Counted from the stretch's first letter, positions 33,142 to 43,387 are shown. The stretch: 64,000 nt of DNA from Planctomycetaceae bacterium (GCA_013823135.1 PNLP01000026.1:1-64000), one strand, 5' to 3'. Program-made: numbers and translations. Notes: generated by a model not told the origin, from the sequence alone.

Positions 33142-36100
33142 TCACTTCACGGTGATCGGGATCACGACCGGAACGACCTTGCCTGGGACATCGGGTCCGA
33201 CCACCGGCGTCAGCGTCACCGTGAAGTCGCCCTCCTTCATCCCCGATCGAACCTCGTACTCGAAGTTCAAGTCGTTCTTCTCGAAGTCCAGCTTCAACTC
33301 TGCCGGAACCATGATCGACGGGTCCGACGCCGTCACCTTCACCGTCAGCGAATCGCCGTCGTACTGCCGCCACTTGATGCTCTGACGCACCTTCTTCGTC
33401 TCGCCCTTCGCCATGAAAAACGGACCTGCCGAGCCGAGTTCGGGGATCTTGGCCGTGCGACCCTTCCCAAGTTCAATGTCCCAGTCCTTGATTGCCTTGC
33501 TAATCAACAACTGCTTGTTCTTGATCGACTCGATCAGGTTTCGCAGGCGATCCTTGGTCTGAACTTCGCCGAGCAAGCCACGGATTTTCACCATCTCCTC
33601 GTGGAGCTTGAACAGTTCGATGGAGGCGGCCGTCACGATCCCCGGATCCACCCAGCGACCCTGGTCGAACTCGGTCTGTGCGTCGCCCATCAGTTTGTCC
33701 ACGCGCGGGAAGGTGGACTTCGGCAATCGTTCACCCAGGCTGCGTTCCTCGGATTCGCTCACCGATGGCGGGTTCTCGCCGAGCGCACGTTCGAGGCGGT
33801 TGGCGAACTCGCCATAGAAGGCGATCGACTTCTCGTTCATGTTGTTGTAGATGCACTCGCGTTCGATGCGGCGGAACTCGCGAGCCACTGCCTGCACGTT
33901 GTCGCGCGACTTCACGACATCCTGCCACGAGTCCTTCGATCGCACCTTCACTGCTTCCAGTTCGTCGGGCAACTGGCGTTCAGACTTCGACTTCACGAAG
34001 TCGTACTTCACCTTCGCACCGTCGAGTTTCTTGATGACCTCGTCGAGCTTGGCACCGAGGCGTTCCTCGTCCTCGCCGATCTTCACGAGCAGATCGCCCT
34101 CGGAGACGACGAGCAGCGTGATCGGTTCGGAACGACCAATCCGCGGGCCGGTGTCGAAGTTCGTGTCGGTCGCCTCGACCGTGAGGAGCAGCTCATATCG
34201 GGGTTGTACGTCGCCAGGAGCAACCTGCAGTGCCTTCAAAGCGCCAATGTCGAAGTAGTCGCCATCCACCTTCCAGCCGTACTTCTCGAACCCACCGTCC
34301 GGGCGGTTGACACCCATGCGGAGATCGGTTCGCAACTCGATCCGCTTGATGAGTTCAGGCTTGAGGCCCGCGTTGGGATTGTTCAGCAGCGACTTGATGG
34401 TCTGAAGCGTCTCACGTTTCAAACTGTCGTTGAGAGCCCCCTTCGCGGCGAACTGACCGAGCGGGAACGAGGCTTCCTTCCGGGCGTTCGCGTCGTCGGA
34501 AAGAACCTGATACACATAGTTCCCCGATGCGACAGCCAGAGTGCCGAGGCCAGACTGGCCAAACAGAACGGGGACGACGATGCCACGGCTATAGTTCGCG
34601 AACTGAAGCCCACGAACAACGTGTGCGTCCTTCGGCTCGTAGGTCATGGTGTACGCGACCTTGCTGAGGCCAGAGTCGTCGCGGATGTTGCTTTCCGGGT
34701 TGAATGGGATCTTCGCCTTCGTGGTCACCCAGTATTCCTTGCCTACTTTGCGGAGGAACTCGGGGATGACTTCGACCACCGGGGATTGATCCTCGGTGAC
34801 CTGGATCAGCATTTGCCACGGCTTCGTGAGGTGGATGCCGTCGGCGTTCACGAAGTCGAGGTCGAACTCGACCACATCCGTGACACGGTCGGCCCCCTTG
34901 AACGACATGGTGAACGAACCGCGTTCCACCGGCTTGTCGCCTTCCTTCTCGCTCACGCTGATAGTCTCAACGGTGAGCGGAACGGGGTCGTCGGAGCGAA
35001 GTTCCTTGCCGTCCACGATCTTGACCTTCCCGCCCGGCACGCGGCCGCGCTTGGGGATCGCGAACGCCTGCGCGATTGGCTTTTCGGTCATGCCGTGGAT
35101 AACGACCTCGCTTCCGACGGGGACGACAAACACGGTGCGGTCGCCGGTGACCGAGAGCTTTTCATCGGGGATGCGTTGACGCAGTCCCGCAAGGTCGGCC
35201 CAGCCGCCGGGAACCATCCGGTTCGGATCACCCGGAAGCGGCGCGGGAACGAGCGGCGAGGCATAGTGCAGGTACGCGGGCTGATACTCTTCCTTCGTGA
35301 GTCCCATCAGGGTCGGTGGCGGGATGAGCGTGATGTTGTGCTCGGGCGTGCGGAAGTCTTCCGCGCGAACCGTGAACAGCACGTCTTCCTTCAACCCGGT
35401 CACGTCGCCGGCGAACTCCTGGTTCCCCTCGGATTTGAGTTCACCATCGCCAGCCGTTTGCACGCCGATGTACTTGAACTTAACCTCAGTCGGCTTGTCG
35501 AGCTTGCGGAGCGTGCGGCCCGAAGACGGGCTCGCGGCAATGTCTTCGAGCCGGTCAAACACCTGGCGGAGTTGGTCGTACTTCTCAGCGACCATCACGG
35601 TGCTGATCGCCCCGCGGTTGGTTTCGTCTTCGAGTATGGCATCGGCCGTCAGCTTCGAACGATCTGCGGGCAGCGACGACGACTCAGGGAGTTCGGGGAC
35701 CGGTACGCCGACGAGCGACTCAGTGACATCGGACCACATCAGTGGCCGCCAGCCGTTGGGGTTGCCGCGGTCGGCGACGACCCATTGGTACGCACGAACC
35801 TTGAGTCTGGGCGGCGCACCGTCGCGGGCAACTCGGATACCGGCCTCGTTCAGAACACCGTCGTCCTTCGTGCTCCGCAGTTCGAGCAGTGCCCGGCGAG
35901 GCCAGGGGGTATTCATCAGCGCCAGGTCGCGTTCGAGCACAATGCTGGCGACGTGGTAGCTCTTCCACGCTGCGTGAGCAGGCTGGAACTTGCCAGCCGC
36001 GATGGCGTGTGCCGCGAAACCGAAGAACACGAGCCCGGCGATCCATGCAACGAGAACCACGCTCATGACCCGTAGTCGGCGCCAGTCGAATACCTCGTTC

Positions 36101-36585
36101 ACCGGCACCTGGGCCATCTTCTCGCGCGCTTCGTCCACGGTCTTGCGAATCATCGCCACCGAGAAACCGTTCTTCGCGGCCTGCTCGAGGTCGGTGAGTT
36201 CGACAGCCGTGATGAGCCGGTCGCCGAGGAGTTTGGGGAACTTCCGTTCGAGGACCAGCGCGAGGGCGCTATACGAGAACTCGACCGTGATTCGGCGAGC
36301 GATGCGGAAGATCACGATGCCGAGCAGGAAGCCAACGGTCACGACCAGCGCGGCCACCCGCAGCCCGTGGGAGCCGTCTTGCACCCAGTCCCAACTTAAG
36401 GCCTTGAAGATCCCGTAGTCGAGGACGAGCGCAACAGTGAACCACGCGACGACGAACAGCAGCAGAGAAAGCACGCCCTCAATGAGGACGTACTTGCGGA
36501 TGGTGCCGCGAAGTTGTTCGAGCGGGTGGTAGATTCGCTCGTCTCGCGGGACTGCCTGTGCGGGAGTGCCTGTCGCGGTCGCCAT
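33142..36585 (-). CDS. DUF4175-like large membrane protein
   Basis: The 1147-residue protein has an N-terminal cytoplasmic stretch, two closely spaced membrane helices (about 34-60 and 76-97), a further helix around 172-195 (MSVVLVAWIAGLVFFGFAAH) and a huge extracytoplasmic part. Between the helices is a conserved cytoplasmic loop (ALVLERKFPKLLGDRLITAV) typical of DUF4175-type proteins. The outer part contains Ig-like strands and, near the C-terminus, long helices (LEAVKVRSKDSWQDVVKSRD, RREFRRIERE-type pattern). The final 90 residues are a beta domain (SLTVKVTASDPSIMVPAELK). It follows the second VWA protein gene by about 100 bases and is the last gene in the MoxR-VWA series, as in other bacteria where DUF4175 sits beside MoxR-DUF58-VWA genes. 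Molecular role unknown. Confidence 0.75.
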   Translation of the reverse strand: MATATGTPAQAVPRDERIYHPLEQLRGTIRKYVLIEGVLSLLLFVVAWFTVALVLDYGIFKALSWDWVQDGSHGLRVAALVVTVGFLLGIVIFRIARRITVEFSYSALALVLERKFPKLLGDRLITAVELTDLEQAAKNGFSVAMIRKTVDEAREKMAQVPVNEVFDWRRLRVMSVVLVAWIAGLVFFGFAAHAIAAGKFQPAHAAWKSYHVASIVLERDLALMNTPWPRRALLELRSTKDDGVLNEAGIRVARDGAPPRLKVRAYQWVVADRGNPNGWRPLMWSDVTESLVGVPVPELPESSSLPADRSKLTADAILEDETNRGAISTVMVAEKYDQLRQVFDRLEDIAASPSSGRTLRKLDKPTEVKFKYIGVQTAGDGELKSEGNQEFAGDVTGLKEDVLFTVRAEDFRTPEHNITLIPPPTLMGLTKEEYQPAYLHYASPLVPAPLPGDPNRMVPGGWADLAGLRQRIPDEKLSVTGDRTVFVVPVGSEVVIHGMTEKPIAQAFAIPKRGRVPGGKVKIVDGKELRSDDPVPLTVETISVSEKEGDKPVERGSFTMSFKGADRVTDVVEFDLDFVNADGIHLTKPWQMLIQVTEDQSPVVEVIPEFLRKVGKEYWVTTKAKIPFNPESNIRDDSGLSKVAYTMTYEPKDAHVVRGLQFANYSRGIVVPVLFGQSGLGTLAVASGNYVYQVLSDDANARKEASFPLGQFAAKGALNDSLKRETLQTIKSLLNNPNAGLKPELIKRIELRTDLRMGVNRPDGGFEKYGWKVDGDYFDIGALKALQVAPGDVQPRYELLLTVEATDTNFDTGPRIGRSEPITLLVVSEGDLLVKIGEDEERLGAKLDEVIKKLDGAKVKYDFVKSKSERQLPDELEAVKVRSKDSWQDVVKSRDNVQAVAREFRRIERECIYNNMNEKSIAFYGEFANRLERALGENPPSVSESEERSLGERLPKSTFPRVDKLMGDAQTEFDQGRWVDPGIVTAASIELFKLHEEMVKIRGLLGEVQTKDRLRNLIESIKNKQLLISKAIKDWDIELGKGRTAKIPELGSAGPFFMAKGETKKVRQSIKWRQYDGDSLTVKVTASDPSIMVPAELKLDFEKNDLNFEYEVRSGMKEGDFTVTLTPVVGPDVPGKVVPVVIPITVK

Positions 36586-36616
36586 ATCGTCGATACCACA
36601 GGAGGAAAGCCAAGCT

Positions 36617-36679
36617 GTTTAGCGGTGGTCCCAGCGGGACCACCGAAGGGCAGCGACCCCGCCGGGGTCGCCGCTAAAC
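36617..36679. repeat. Compound palindrome between VWA and DUF4175-like genes
   Basis: Outer arms GTTTAGCGG and CCGCTAAAC enclose two inner hairpins, TGGTCCC-AGC-GGGACCA and GCGACCCC-GCC-GGGGTCGC. The outer sequence belongs to the GTTTAGC family also at 13059, 43336 and 61596. Confidence 0.75.
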
Positions 36680-36687
36680 GATGTTCA

Positions 36688-39600
36688 TCACGCCAGCCGC
36701 AGCAATTTCCGTGTGAGCCACTCCCAACAGAGCAGCGTGACCACGATGAAGATAACCCAACTCACCGCGATCTGGCTATTGGGTGCGCGAGCCACGATCA
36801 ACTGACCATCGCGATCCGTTGGCAGGGTGTCCGTAGCGGACGATCGAAACACACGCGGCCCCTTGGTCAGGAAGTCACCAAGTGGAGTTGCGGCTCGCTC
36901 GTTCTTGTCCACTCGAGCACGGAAACCGCGATGTTGCAACCATTCCTGAATCCCCGGTCGGTCGATGTCCACGAGGGCGATCTTCTCATCCCACAGGTCT
37001 TCGACCGGCCCACGGTGATCGTATCGCCGGGTGTCGGTCTTGAAGCACTCCGGGATCAGCTTGATGAGCGCCTTGTCCGAGAGCTTGAACGCGAGCTTCG
37101 CCATCCCGCCTTCCTTGGGCAGCCCAGCCGCGAACGCGGATCGCACCTTCTCGGGCACACGTTCTTGCAGCGAGTCGATCGGGCTCGCCATCGCCAGCAT
37201 CGCCGCGATGTCGGGCTTTGTCATGTCCATTTCGAGGTCGGACTTCAGAATCCGGAACCCACTGCGAACCGTCTCGCTGTTGCTATCGGGAACATCAACA
37301 ATGGCGAAGTACTCGTAATCCCCCGGCGGGAACAACCGGGGGTCGGCACCGACCTGGCCGCGGAAGTATCCTTCGGCTCCGGACGCGGTGAGCGGGAACG
37401 GGCCTTCGATCTTCTTGTCGCCGTTCGGGGACACTCGCAGGATGTTGAACTTCGGGTCGATCGAACCTTCCGGGTACGGTTTCGAGTTCGTGTTGAGCAA
37501 CTGGGCCGTCACGCGGATCGGGTTCGTGGAGATGATCTCCTTGTTGGTGATGACACGGCCGCGCGACGCTTTCACGTTCCGCTTGCCGGCCATGTACTTG
37601 ATCATCTTCGCCCAGTACCGCTCATAGTATTCCTTGTCGTAGGCGTACATGCGGTAGATTTCGCCCGAGCCCATATAGCAGGTGCGGAACCCCGCAGCGG
37701 GATTGCTCACCACGATGTACGGGCGGGTGATCTTCTCGTTGCGGTCATCGACATCGGCGAACTCGGCCAGCACGTGCGCCCCGGGCTTCACGTCCTTGAT
37801 TGGGTAGCACGAGAAGAACCCGCGGCGAGGGAACAGTTCGGTCTTGTAGTCCTTGCTCTCGGCGTACTTCGCCTGATCCGTGAAGAAGCGTTCCCATCCC
37901 GCGACGGGGTCGTTCTCGGGTTCCTTGCCGTCCTTCTTCTCGCTCGGGGGCGGATCGTCGATCTTGAGGAGATCGGACCCCGGCATCGGGTGCATGTAGA
38001 GCCGACGCGGCGTCTTCGGAATCGCCTTGATCTTCACCGCAATCACGTCGTCGGGTAGGACGGGCAGGATGTCCAGAATCGGGCTGAGCCGGCTGTTCAT
38101 CTCGACGCGGGCCAACTGGTACGTGTTGATTCGGTCCGCGATCAGGACGAGGCCGCCACCCTGGCGTTCGACCCACAATTTCAGGTCGTCGGCTTGCTGC
38201 TGCGAAACCTCGGTCCAGTCCGGGTCGAACGCGACAATCACGTCGTATTCGTTCAGGTTGTACTGCTTCTGCTCCGGGTCCGGTTCCTTGCTCGTGAGAT
38301 CGAGCTTGGTGGGGAAGCGACCGATGACCTTCTCGGTTGGGTTCGGGGTCAGCTTCCCGGTGGTGCCGGCCTCGTTCTGAATCAGAACGGTGAGCGTGGC
38401 ACGGTTTTCGAGCACTTCGCGGTTCAGGAACGTCCGGATGAACTGGAACTCGCGGCTCGGTGCTCCAGCGATGGCCAGGATGCGAATCTTCTTCTGGATG
38501 ACCTGGATACCCGGCCGCTCGCGGACGTGGAACTCATCCGGGAACACTTCGTTCTCATCTCGCGGGATGCGAGCCTTCACCATCCACGCCCCCTCGCGGA
38601 GGACCGGCTTCTTGATGGCCGCATCCTTCGATTCGGTTGTGAGGTTGCGAGCATCCGCATCGGGGTCAACGGCGAGCTTGGCCGGATCAATCACGAACTC
38701 GACGGCCCCGTGCGGTGGGTCACCCGGCGCGAACGTGATCGTGTATGGGGTGAAACTTCCCTTCGACTTGTCTGGTCGGCTGTCCTTGAGCGTGTAGCTC
38801 GGCTTGGCCGTCTTCGGATCGCTTCCCGGAAGGAACAGGTCCAACTCCACGGGAACGGACTTGCCCGCGAGGTTCACGCCGTCGGCCTCGACGGAGACCT
38901 TGAACCCTTCGTCCGGGGAAGCCACGTCGTCGGTCTGCACGTCCGTGATGGAGATGCTCGTGTTCTGCCGGTCTTCACCGACCGCAACCATGAACACAGG
39001 GATCTTCGCATGATTCGCGGCGGAACGGAGTTCGCGGTACGACGAATCCGAGCCCAGATTACTCCGCATGTCGGAGAACACGATCACACCCTGAACCATG
39101 TTCGGCGATTCGCGGTTGATGGCGGCCGCGACCGAGTCCGGTACGTTGGTGCCCAGCGCGATCGACTTGGCAACATCGACCCGCTTTTCGAGCTTCTCCA
39201 AATTGTCGGCGAGGATCTTGTTACCGGGTTCGCTGAGTCCGTTGACGAGCGTTTCGGTGAACGGTTCTTTGCCACCCCGCTCGGCCTCGAACGCGGCTTT
39301 CTTGGCGGCCCACTTGGCACGATACTCCACCCACTTTGACGCCCACTCGGCCCAGTTCGTTGGTTCGGGGCGATCAACGCCCGGCGACGGCTTCGGTCCC
39401 GCCCATTCCACGGGGTTCGTCGAGTTCTTCAGCGTCTCGATGTCTTTCCCCTCCAACCCCTTCAGCATGAACGGGCGGAAGTCGTATTCCGCGAGCGCCC
39501 GCCACTCGGTTGGGCCCCACGGCGTTTCGTCTCGCTCGATCATCCGGGAGGAATCGTCGAGGCGTGTGCCGAACGGGTAGATCGCGACGGGGTTCTGTTC

Positions 39601-40287
39601 GAGCAACTTCTGGATCAGCGCCACGTCCTTGTCGCTCAGGAAGTCGATGAGCGTGTCCATTCGCGTCTTCTGCTTCGCGCCCTTGCGGGAGATCTCGTCG
39701 CTAACGCGGGTGAGACTTGGCGAGATATCGACCAACACGACGACGCGAGACCGCTTCTCGGTCCGTTCCCAGGTTTGCCGGGCGGGGAGCAGGAACACGA
39801 AGCACAGCAGAGCGTAGACGGTGATCCGCAGGATCGCGAGCTTCACCGCCCAGTACCATTTGACCGTCTTGGAATCCTTGGCGTACATCAGCGCAACATA
39901 CACCGCCCCAATGACGAAGATGCCTGCCGTGAAGACATACCAATACTGTGCGTTCGACTGGCCGAGCGCCGACAACTGCGACGTGCTCCCCTTCAACTGC
40001 GAACCGTCGCGGTCATAGAACTGAATCAGCGTGGAGCCCACCAGGGCGGCGACCGTGATGATGGCCGTCCAGCCCAGCCAGAACTGGATACTGTCGGGCT
40101 TTGCGTGACCGTGCGTCTTGCGGTAGTAGCGAGCGTAACCCACCCGGGCGACCACCGCGAGTGCCGCGAAGATCAGCAACCAGAGAGGAACCGACGACCA
40201 CAGGTCCTGCCGGAACTGCGTGAAGGACTCCCCCAGTCGCCGGAGGACGAATTCGCTTTCCTTGATCGGCTCGTTCGTGGGGTTCAT
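36688..40287 (-). CDS. Membrane VWA-domain protein with GATase1-like domain
   Basis: The 1199-residue protein starts with three membrane helices (about 30-50, 70-90 and 115-135), a further one near 160, and ends with one more (SQIAVSWVIFIVVTLLCWEW). The VWA domain starts at about 175 (SRVVVLVDISPSLTR) with an intact MIDAS DxSxS (DISPS); VQGVIVFSDMRSNLGSDSSY continues it. A central region (IRILAIAGAPSREFQFIRTF ... YDVIVAFDPDWTEVS ... GGGLVLIAD) resembles class I glutamine-amidotransferase-like domains without a visible catalytic Cys. The ATG at 40287 has little upstream room; longer versions would read into the palindrome. Second VWA protein after the BatA-like one, as in many MoxR operons, and probably a metal-dependent protein-binding platform in the membrane. 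Confidence 0.82.
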   Translation of the reverse strand: MNPTNEPIKESEFVLRRLGESFTQFRQDLWSSVPLWLLIFAALAVVARVGYARYYRKTHGHAKPDSIQFWLGWTAIITVAALVGSTLIQFYDRDGSQLKGSTSQLSALGQSNAQYWYVFTAGIFVIGAVYVALMYAKDSKTVKWYWAVKLAILRITVYALLCFVFLLPARQTWERTEKRSRVVVLVDISPSLTRVSDEISRKGAKQKTRMDTLIDFLSDKDVALIQKLLEQNPVAIYPFGTRLDDSSRMIERDETPWGPTEWRALAEYDFRPFMLKGLEGKDIETLKNSTNPVEWAGPKPSPGVDRPEPTNWAEWASKWVEYRAKWAAKKAAFEAERGGKEPFTETLVNGLSEPGNKILADNLEKLEKRVDVAKSIALGTNVPDSVAAAINRESPNMVQGVIVFSDMRSNLGSDSSYRELRSAANHAKIPVFMVAVGEDRQNTSISITDVQTDDVASPDEGFKVSVEADGVNLAGKSVPVELDLFLPGSDPKTAKPSYTLKDSRPDKSKGSFTPYTITFAPGDPPHGAVEFVIDPAKLAVDPDADARNLTTESKDAAIKKPVLREGAWMVKARIPRDENEVFPDEFHVRERPGIQVIQKKIRILAIAGAPSREFQFIRTFLNREVLENRATLTVLIQNEAGTTGKLTPNPTEKVIGRFPTKLDLTSKEPDPEQKQYNLNEYDVIVAFDPDWTEVSQQQADDLKLWVERQGGGLVLIADRINTYQLARVEMNSRLSPILDILPVLPDDVIAVKIKAIPKTPRRLYMHPMPGSDLLKIDDPPPSEKKDGKEPENDPVAGWERFFTDQAKYAESKDYKTELFPRRGFFSCYPIKDVKPGAHVLAEFADVDDRNEKITRPYIVVSNPAAGFRTCYMGSGEIYRMYAYDKEYYERYWAKMIKYMAGKRNVKASRGRVITNKEIISTNPIRVTAQLLNTNSKPYPEGSIDPKFNILRVSPNGDKKIEGPFPLTASGAEGYFRGQVGADPRLFPPGDYEYFAIVDVPDSNSETVRSGFRILKSDLEMDMTKPDIAAMLAMASPIDSLQERVPEKVRSAFAAGLPKEGGMAKLAFKLSDKALIKLIPECFKTDTRRYDHRGPVEDLWDEKIALVDIDRPGIQEWLQHRGFRARVDKNERAATPLGDFLTKGPRVFRSSATDTLPTDRDGQLIVARAPNSQIAVSWVIFIVVTLLCWEWLTRKLLRLA

Positions 40288-40332
40288 CGCCTGCTTATCT
40301 CGTGCTGGTGCGTTGTGTTCTGGTAAAGTTCC

Positions 40333-40399
40333 GGCGAGCGGGGGACGTGAAGTCCCCTGATGGCAACAAGAATCAGGGGACTTACGTCCCCCGCTCGCC
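40333..40399. repeat. Palindrome overlapping the 3' end of the BatA-like gene
   Basis: GGCGAGCGGGGGACGTGAAG... (40333-40361) pairs with 40372-40399 with a single one-base indel. The right arm contains the stop codon (40382-40384) and the last codons of the BatA-like gene. Confidence 0.85.
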
Positions 40400-43288
40400 A
40401 CTCTCGGCGGCTTCATTCTCCGCGTTCGGGACGATCGTCCGGCCGGCCATCGCCGCAGCCGCGCTCGGGGCGAACGCTTCGAGTTCGTGCGCCTGGTGAT
40501 GGTAACTCAGCCGGACAGCCATGGCCTGCTCGAAGATCAGGACGACCAGGATCAGCAGGTAGATCCAGCGACCACTCGACAGGTCGGTCGGTTTCTGTTC
40601 GAGCGCGCCGAGCCAGCCTTCATCCTCGGGCGAGTGAATTTCCTCGGCCCCCTTGGCAACCTTGCTGAAGTCGTCGGTGTTCGCTCGTTTCAGGTCACCT
40701 TCGTGCTCCGTGTCGAAGTTGAACACGGTCGCGAAGTACTCCGGTTTGGTACTCGGTGCGTTACCAGGGTCCGTGGCCCGCTTCTGCCAGGTGAGGCCAA
40801 AGATGTACACACCGGGCCGGCGGGAGTCGCTGAAGTTCAGCCGGAGCAAGCCATCCTTCGAGTCAAGCGGAATGGTCTTGGCGGGTTGGCCTTGCACCGG
40901 GTCGCGGAGTGGCGGCAACTTCTGCACGCCCTTCTCGACCGTGTTCGCGTCGTACGTGATATACGACCACGTGGCCTCGGGCTTGTATCGGCCGGTCTCG
41001 AAGCTGGCCTCCAACGTCGAACCGATGGTGCGGTTCTCGTCGAAGCTCCCACCCGAGAGATACTTCTGAAGTTCGGTCATGACGGCGACCCAGCCCGCCA
41101 AGCCAGGGCCGAGCGGCCAGTTCGTCCACGGGGCACACACGGGGATCGTGAACACCGCCACGCGACCGCCACCGTATTTCCGGGCGACATAGAGCGGGTT
41201 GCCATAGCGGCTGGAATCGCGGAGCGACTGAGCCAGCGACTTGGCCTCGCCCATCTCGGGGTGACCCCAGAACTCGCGGAGCAAGGCTTCGCTCGCATCG
41301 CCTTCGTTGATTTGGTCCGAGAGCAACTTGTCGAGTTCGCGGGCCAGTTCGGTGAGCGGCGGGTTCTCGGGGTCGCCAGCCAGTTCGCGGAGCTTGCTCA
41401 GGATCCCGTCGACCGTCGCCCGGTACTTTTCGAACTTCGCCTCGCCGTACTTGGACTTGATCGCCTCGCTGAGTTTCTTCACGCGGGCTTCGAACTCCGA
41501 AATCGACTGATCGTTCGGCAGGCAGTACAGTTCCTGAATGGAGCGATCTTCCCGCCACTTACCGATGCGGGCAATCGGCCAGTGCTGGTCGATGCTCGTG
41601 ATCATGAAGGACAGTTCCACCTTGATGGCTGTGTCCTTGTCGGCTCCGGCCTTGCTCTCGTAGATGCCACGCAGGGCGGGGTGGCTCTTCATTGCCGGAT
41701 CGCGGAGCAGAATCCGCTTGGCGAGCGTGTCGTCTCGCTTCTTCTTCTGTTCCTTGGTGAGCGGGGGTGTTGGCTCCGGGGGGAGCGGGAACGGCAGGAA
41801 CCCCTCGCCCTTGCGGTAAAGCAGGTTGTTGTAAGGCTCGACGTTGACGTTCGGGCCAAGGAAGACCCCAACGCCGCCACCTTCCCGAACGTAGCGTTCG
41901 AGGTTGTCGACTTGCGATTTGGAGAGTTGCGGAATGTTCACGAGGTAGATGCTGCTGAACTCACGCAAGTCGAGCTTGTCCAGCGAATCCACGGTGCCGC
42001 TAACCACGTCGGTGCCGCTAAGTTTGGTTTCCTCGAACAGCAACCGGAGCGAGAAACTGTCGCCGTCCTTGCTGGTTGGCTTGTCATCTTCTGGTGGTCG
42101 CGTGACCAGTAGCACGGCCAGTTTGTCTTTCACCTCAACGACAGCGTGACGGACGTTATCGGCCGCGATGGCGTCGGATCCGGTGTTATCGAGAATGGCC
42201 GTGACGACATTGAATCGGGCGAGCGGATCTTCGCGGGTTGCGACAGTCGCGCCCTGGCTCGTGTTGAAGGTGACGCCAAATGTCTGCGTCGATTCCTGGT
42301 TCCCCGGCAGCGTATCGAACCGGACATTCACGAAGTGGTTGATGGCCCCGTTGACGAAGATCTCGGCACGCACGTCCTTCAGGTCGGTCGCCCCATAGTT
42401 CCGGACGCGAACCTCGAACTCCACTTCCTTGTCGAACGCCGCCACGCGATTGCGCGGCTTCAGTTCGACGATGCCAACGTTGTCGCTGTACGCGGGTGAG
42501 CGGCGATCGGCCTTGCGGTTGGGCGCCGCCACGTCGATGAGGTGAACCTTTACGCCTTCATCGGTGAGTTCCTGCACGGCCTGGGTGATGGCTTCCGCCT
42601 CACGGTTCCAGTCCACGCTCCGCATATCCGAGATGAGGTGAACGACCTTGGCCGTTTCGTTCCCAGGGGTCTTGGCAAGCAGTTCCTTGGCACGCTTGAG
42701 CCCGGGGACAACGCCGACGTGAACCGTCGTCGGCTTCTCAGCGGCGAGGAGCCCCTTCACCCCCTCAATGGACTGCGTGGTGATCGTCTCGGGTGCCTTG
42801 TCCGGATTGGCGCTGGGGTTGAGCACATCGGACTGATCGGACAACCGGATGAGCCGCAGCGTTTGCGGCGTGCTCGCCTTCGCGACCGACGGCAGCAGTT
42901 TGTCGGTGATGAGCGAGCGAGCCCGCGAGAACGTATCCTTCCCACCGCCGGCAGCGCCGCCGCCCGTATCGCCCATGCTGGGCGTGTCGTCGAGCACGAT
43001 GACGTGCAGAACGGGGCGAGTCTCCTTGCTCGCGCTTGGGTCGCTACCGAGGAAGCGAGCGAATAACAGACCCGCGAGCAGGACAAGCAAGACGCGTAAG
43101 AGCAGCAGTAAGAGTTGTTCGAGAACCTTCTTGCGGCGCATTTTCTTCTGCGCTTTGAGCAAGAACTCCATCGCGGCCCACTCAATCCTCCGGAACCGCA
43201 TCCGGTTAATCAAGTGGATGATGATCGGAGTGGTGGCCAGGGCGACCCCGGCCGCCATGACCCACGGATTCAAGAAGAACGACATCAT
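40382..43288 (-). CDS. BatA-like VWA membrane protein
   Basis: The 968-residue protein has the BatA (aerotolerance regulator) N-terminus: LNPWVMAAGVALATTPIIIH, then LINRMRFRRIEWAAMEFLLK and a second helix (LLLLLLRVLLVLLAGLLFA). A VWA domain begins at about 95 (LHVIVLDDTPSMGDTGG); its MIDAS reads DDTPS, a DxTxS variant of DxSxS. The long middle has Ig-like strands and a GATase1-like segment (SSIYLVNIPQLSKSQVDNLE, VREGGGVGVFLGPN). A C-terminal membrane helix (IYLLILVVLIFEQAMAVRLS) closes it. Start: two adjacent ATGs at 43288 and 43285. Located directly after DUF58, the classical order MoxR-DUF58-BatA. Its last four residues are encoded inside a palindrome. Confidence 0.85.
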   Translation of the reverse strand: MMSFFLNPWVMAAGVALATTPIIIHLINRMRFRRIEWAAMEFLLKAQKKMRRKKVLEQLLLLLLRVLLVLLAGLLFARFLGSDPSASKETRPVLHVIVLDDTPSMGDTGGGAAGGGKDTFSRARSLITDKLLPSVAKASTPQTLRLIRLSDQSDVLNPSANPDKAPETITTQSIEGVKGLLAAEKPTTVHVGVVPGLKRAKELLAKTPGNETAKVVHLISDMRSVDWNREAEAITQAVQELTDEGVKVHLIDVAAPNRKADRRSPAYSDNVGIVELKPRNRVAAFDKEVEFEVRVRNYGATDLKDVRAEIFVNGAINHFVNVRFDTLPGNQESTQTFGVTFNTSQGATVATREDPLARFNVVTAILDNTGSDAIAADNVRHAVVEVKDKLAVLLVTRPPEDDKPTSKDGDSFSLRLLFEETKLSGTDVVSGTVDSLDKLDLREFSSIYLVNIPQLSKSQVDNLERYVREGGGVGVFLGPNVNVEPYNNLLYRKGEGFLPFPLPPEPTPPLTKEQKKKRDDTLAKRILLRDPAMKSHPALRGIYESKAGADKDTAIKVELSFMITSIDQHWPIARIGKWREDRSIQELYCLPNDQSISEFEARVKKLSEAIKSKYGEAKFEKYRATVDGILSKLRELAGDPENPPLTELARELDKLLSDQINEGDASEALLREFWGHPEMGEAKSLAQSLRDSSRYGNPLYVARKYGGGRVAVFTIPVCAPWTNWPLGPGLAGWVAVMTELQKYLSGGSFDENRTIGSTLEASFETGRYKPEATWSYITYDANTVEKGVQKLPPLRDPVQGQPAKTIPLDSKDGLLRLNFSDSRRPGVYIFGLTWQKRATDPGNAPSTKPEYFATVFNFDTEHEGDLKRANTDDFSKVAKGAEEIHSPEDEGWLGALEQKPTDLSSGRWIYLLILVVLIFEQAMAVRLSYHHQAHELEAFAPSAAAAMAGRTIVPNAENEAAESGERGT

Positions 43289-43335
43289 CGGGGCAAATCT
43301 CGCAGATCAGTACGTCGTGTATCAGTGGTCGTTTC

Positions 43336-43387
43336 GTTTAGCCGCCACCGAAGGGAGCCTGAGCGCTCTCTTCGGTCGCGGCTAAAC
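43336..43387. repeat. Imperfect GTTTAGCCGC-family palindrome between DUF58 and BatA-like genes
   Basis: GTTTAGCCGC and GCGGCTAAAC form the ends, and CACCGAAGGGAG / CTCTTCGGT continue the stem with small mismatches. Same family as 61596-61660. Confidence 0.7.

Noticed and set aside
33601-36075. An 824-codon open frame on the plus strand opposite the DUF4175-like gene
   Set aside because: It is the exact antisense of a well-supported gene. In GC-rich DNA with strong third-position bias one antisense frame often lacks stops. Its translation is rich in Arg, His and Val without domain features or a start signal.
36514-38058. A 514-codon plus-strand frame opposite the second VWA gene
   Set aside because: Shadow of the VWA gene; composition and lack of family features are as expected for antisense.
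40287-40416. A longer N-terminus for the second VWA protein (start at 40416)
   Set aside because: The extra 43 residues would be read from the palindrome and the end of the BatA-like gene and contain no membrane or family feature; ATG 40287 precedes the conserved part.
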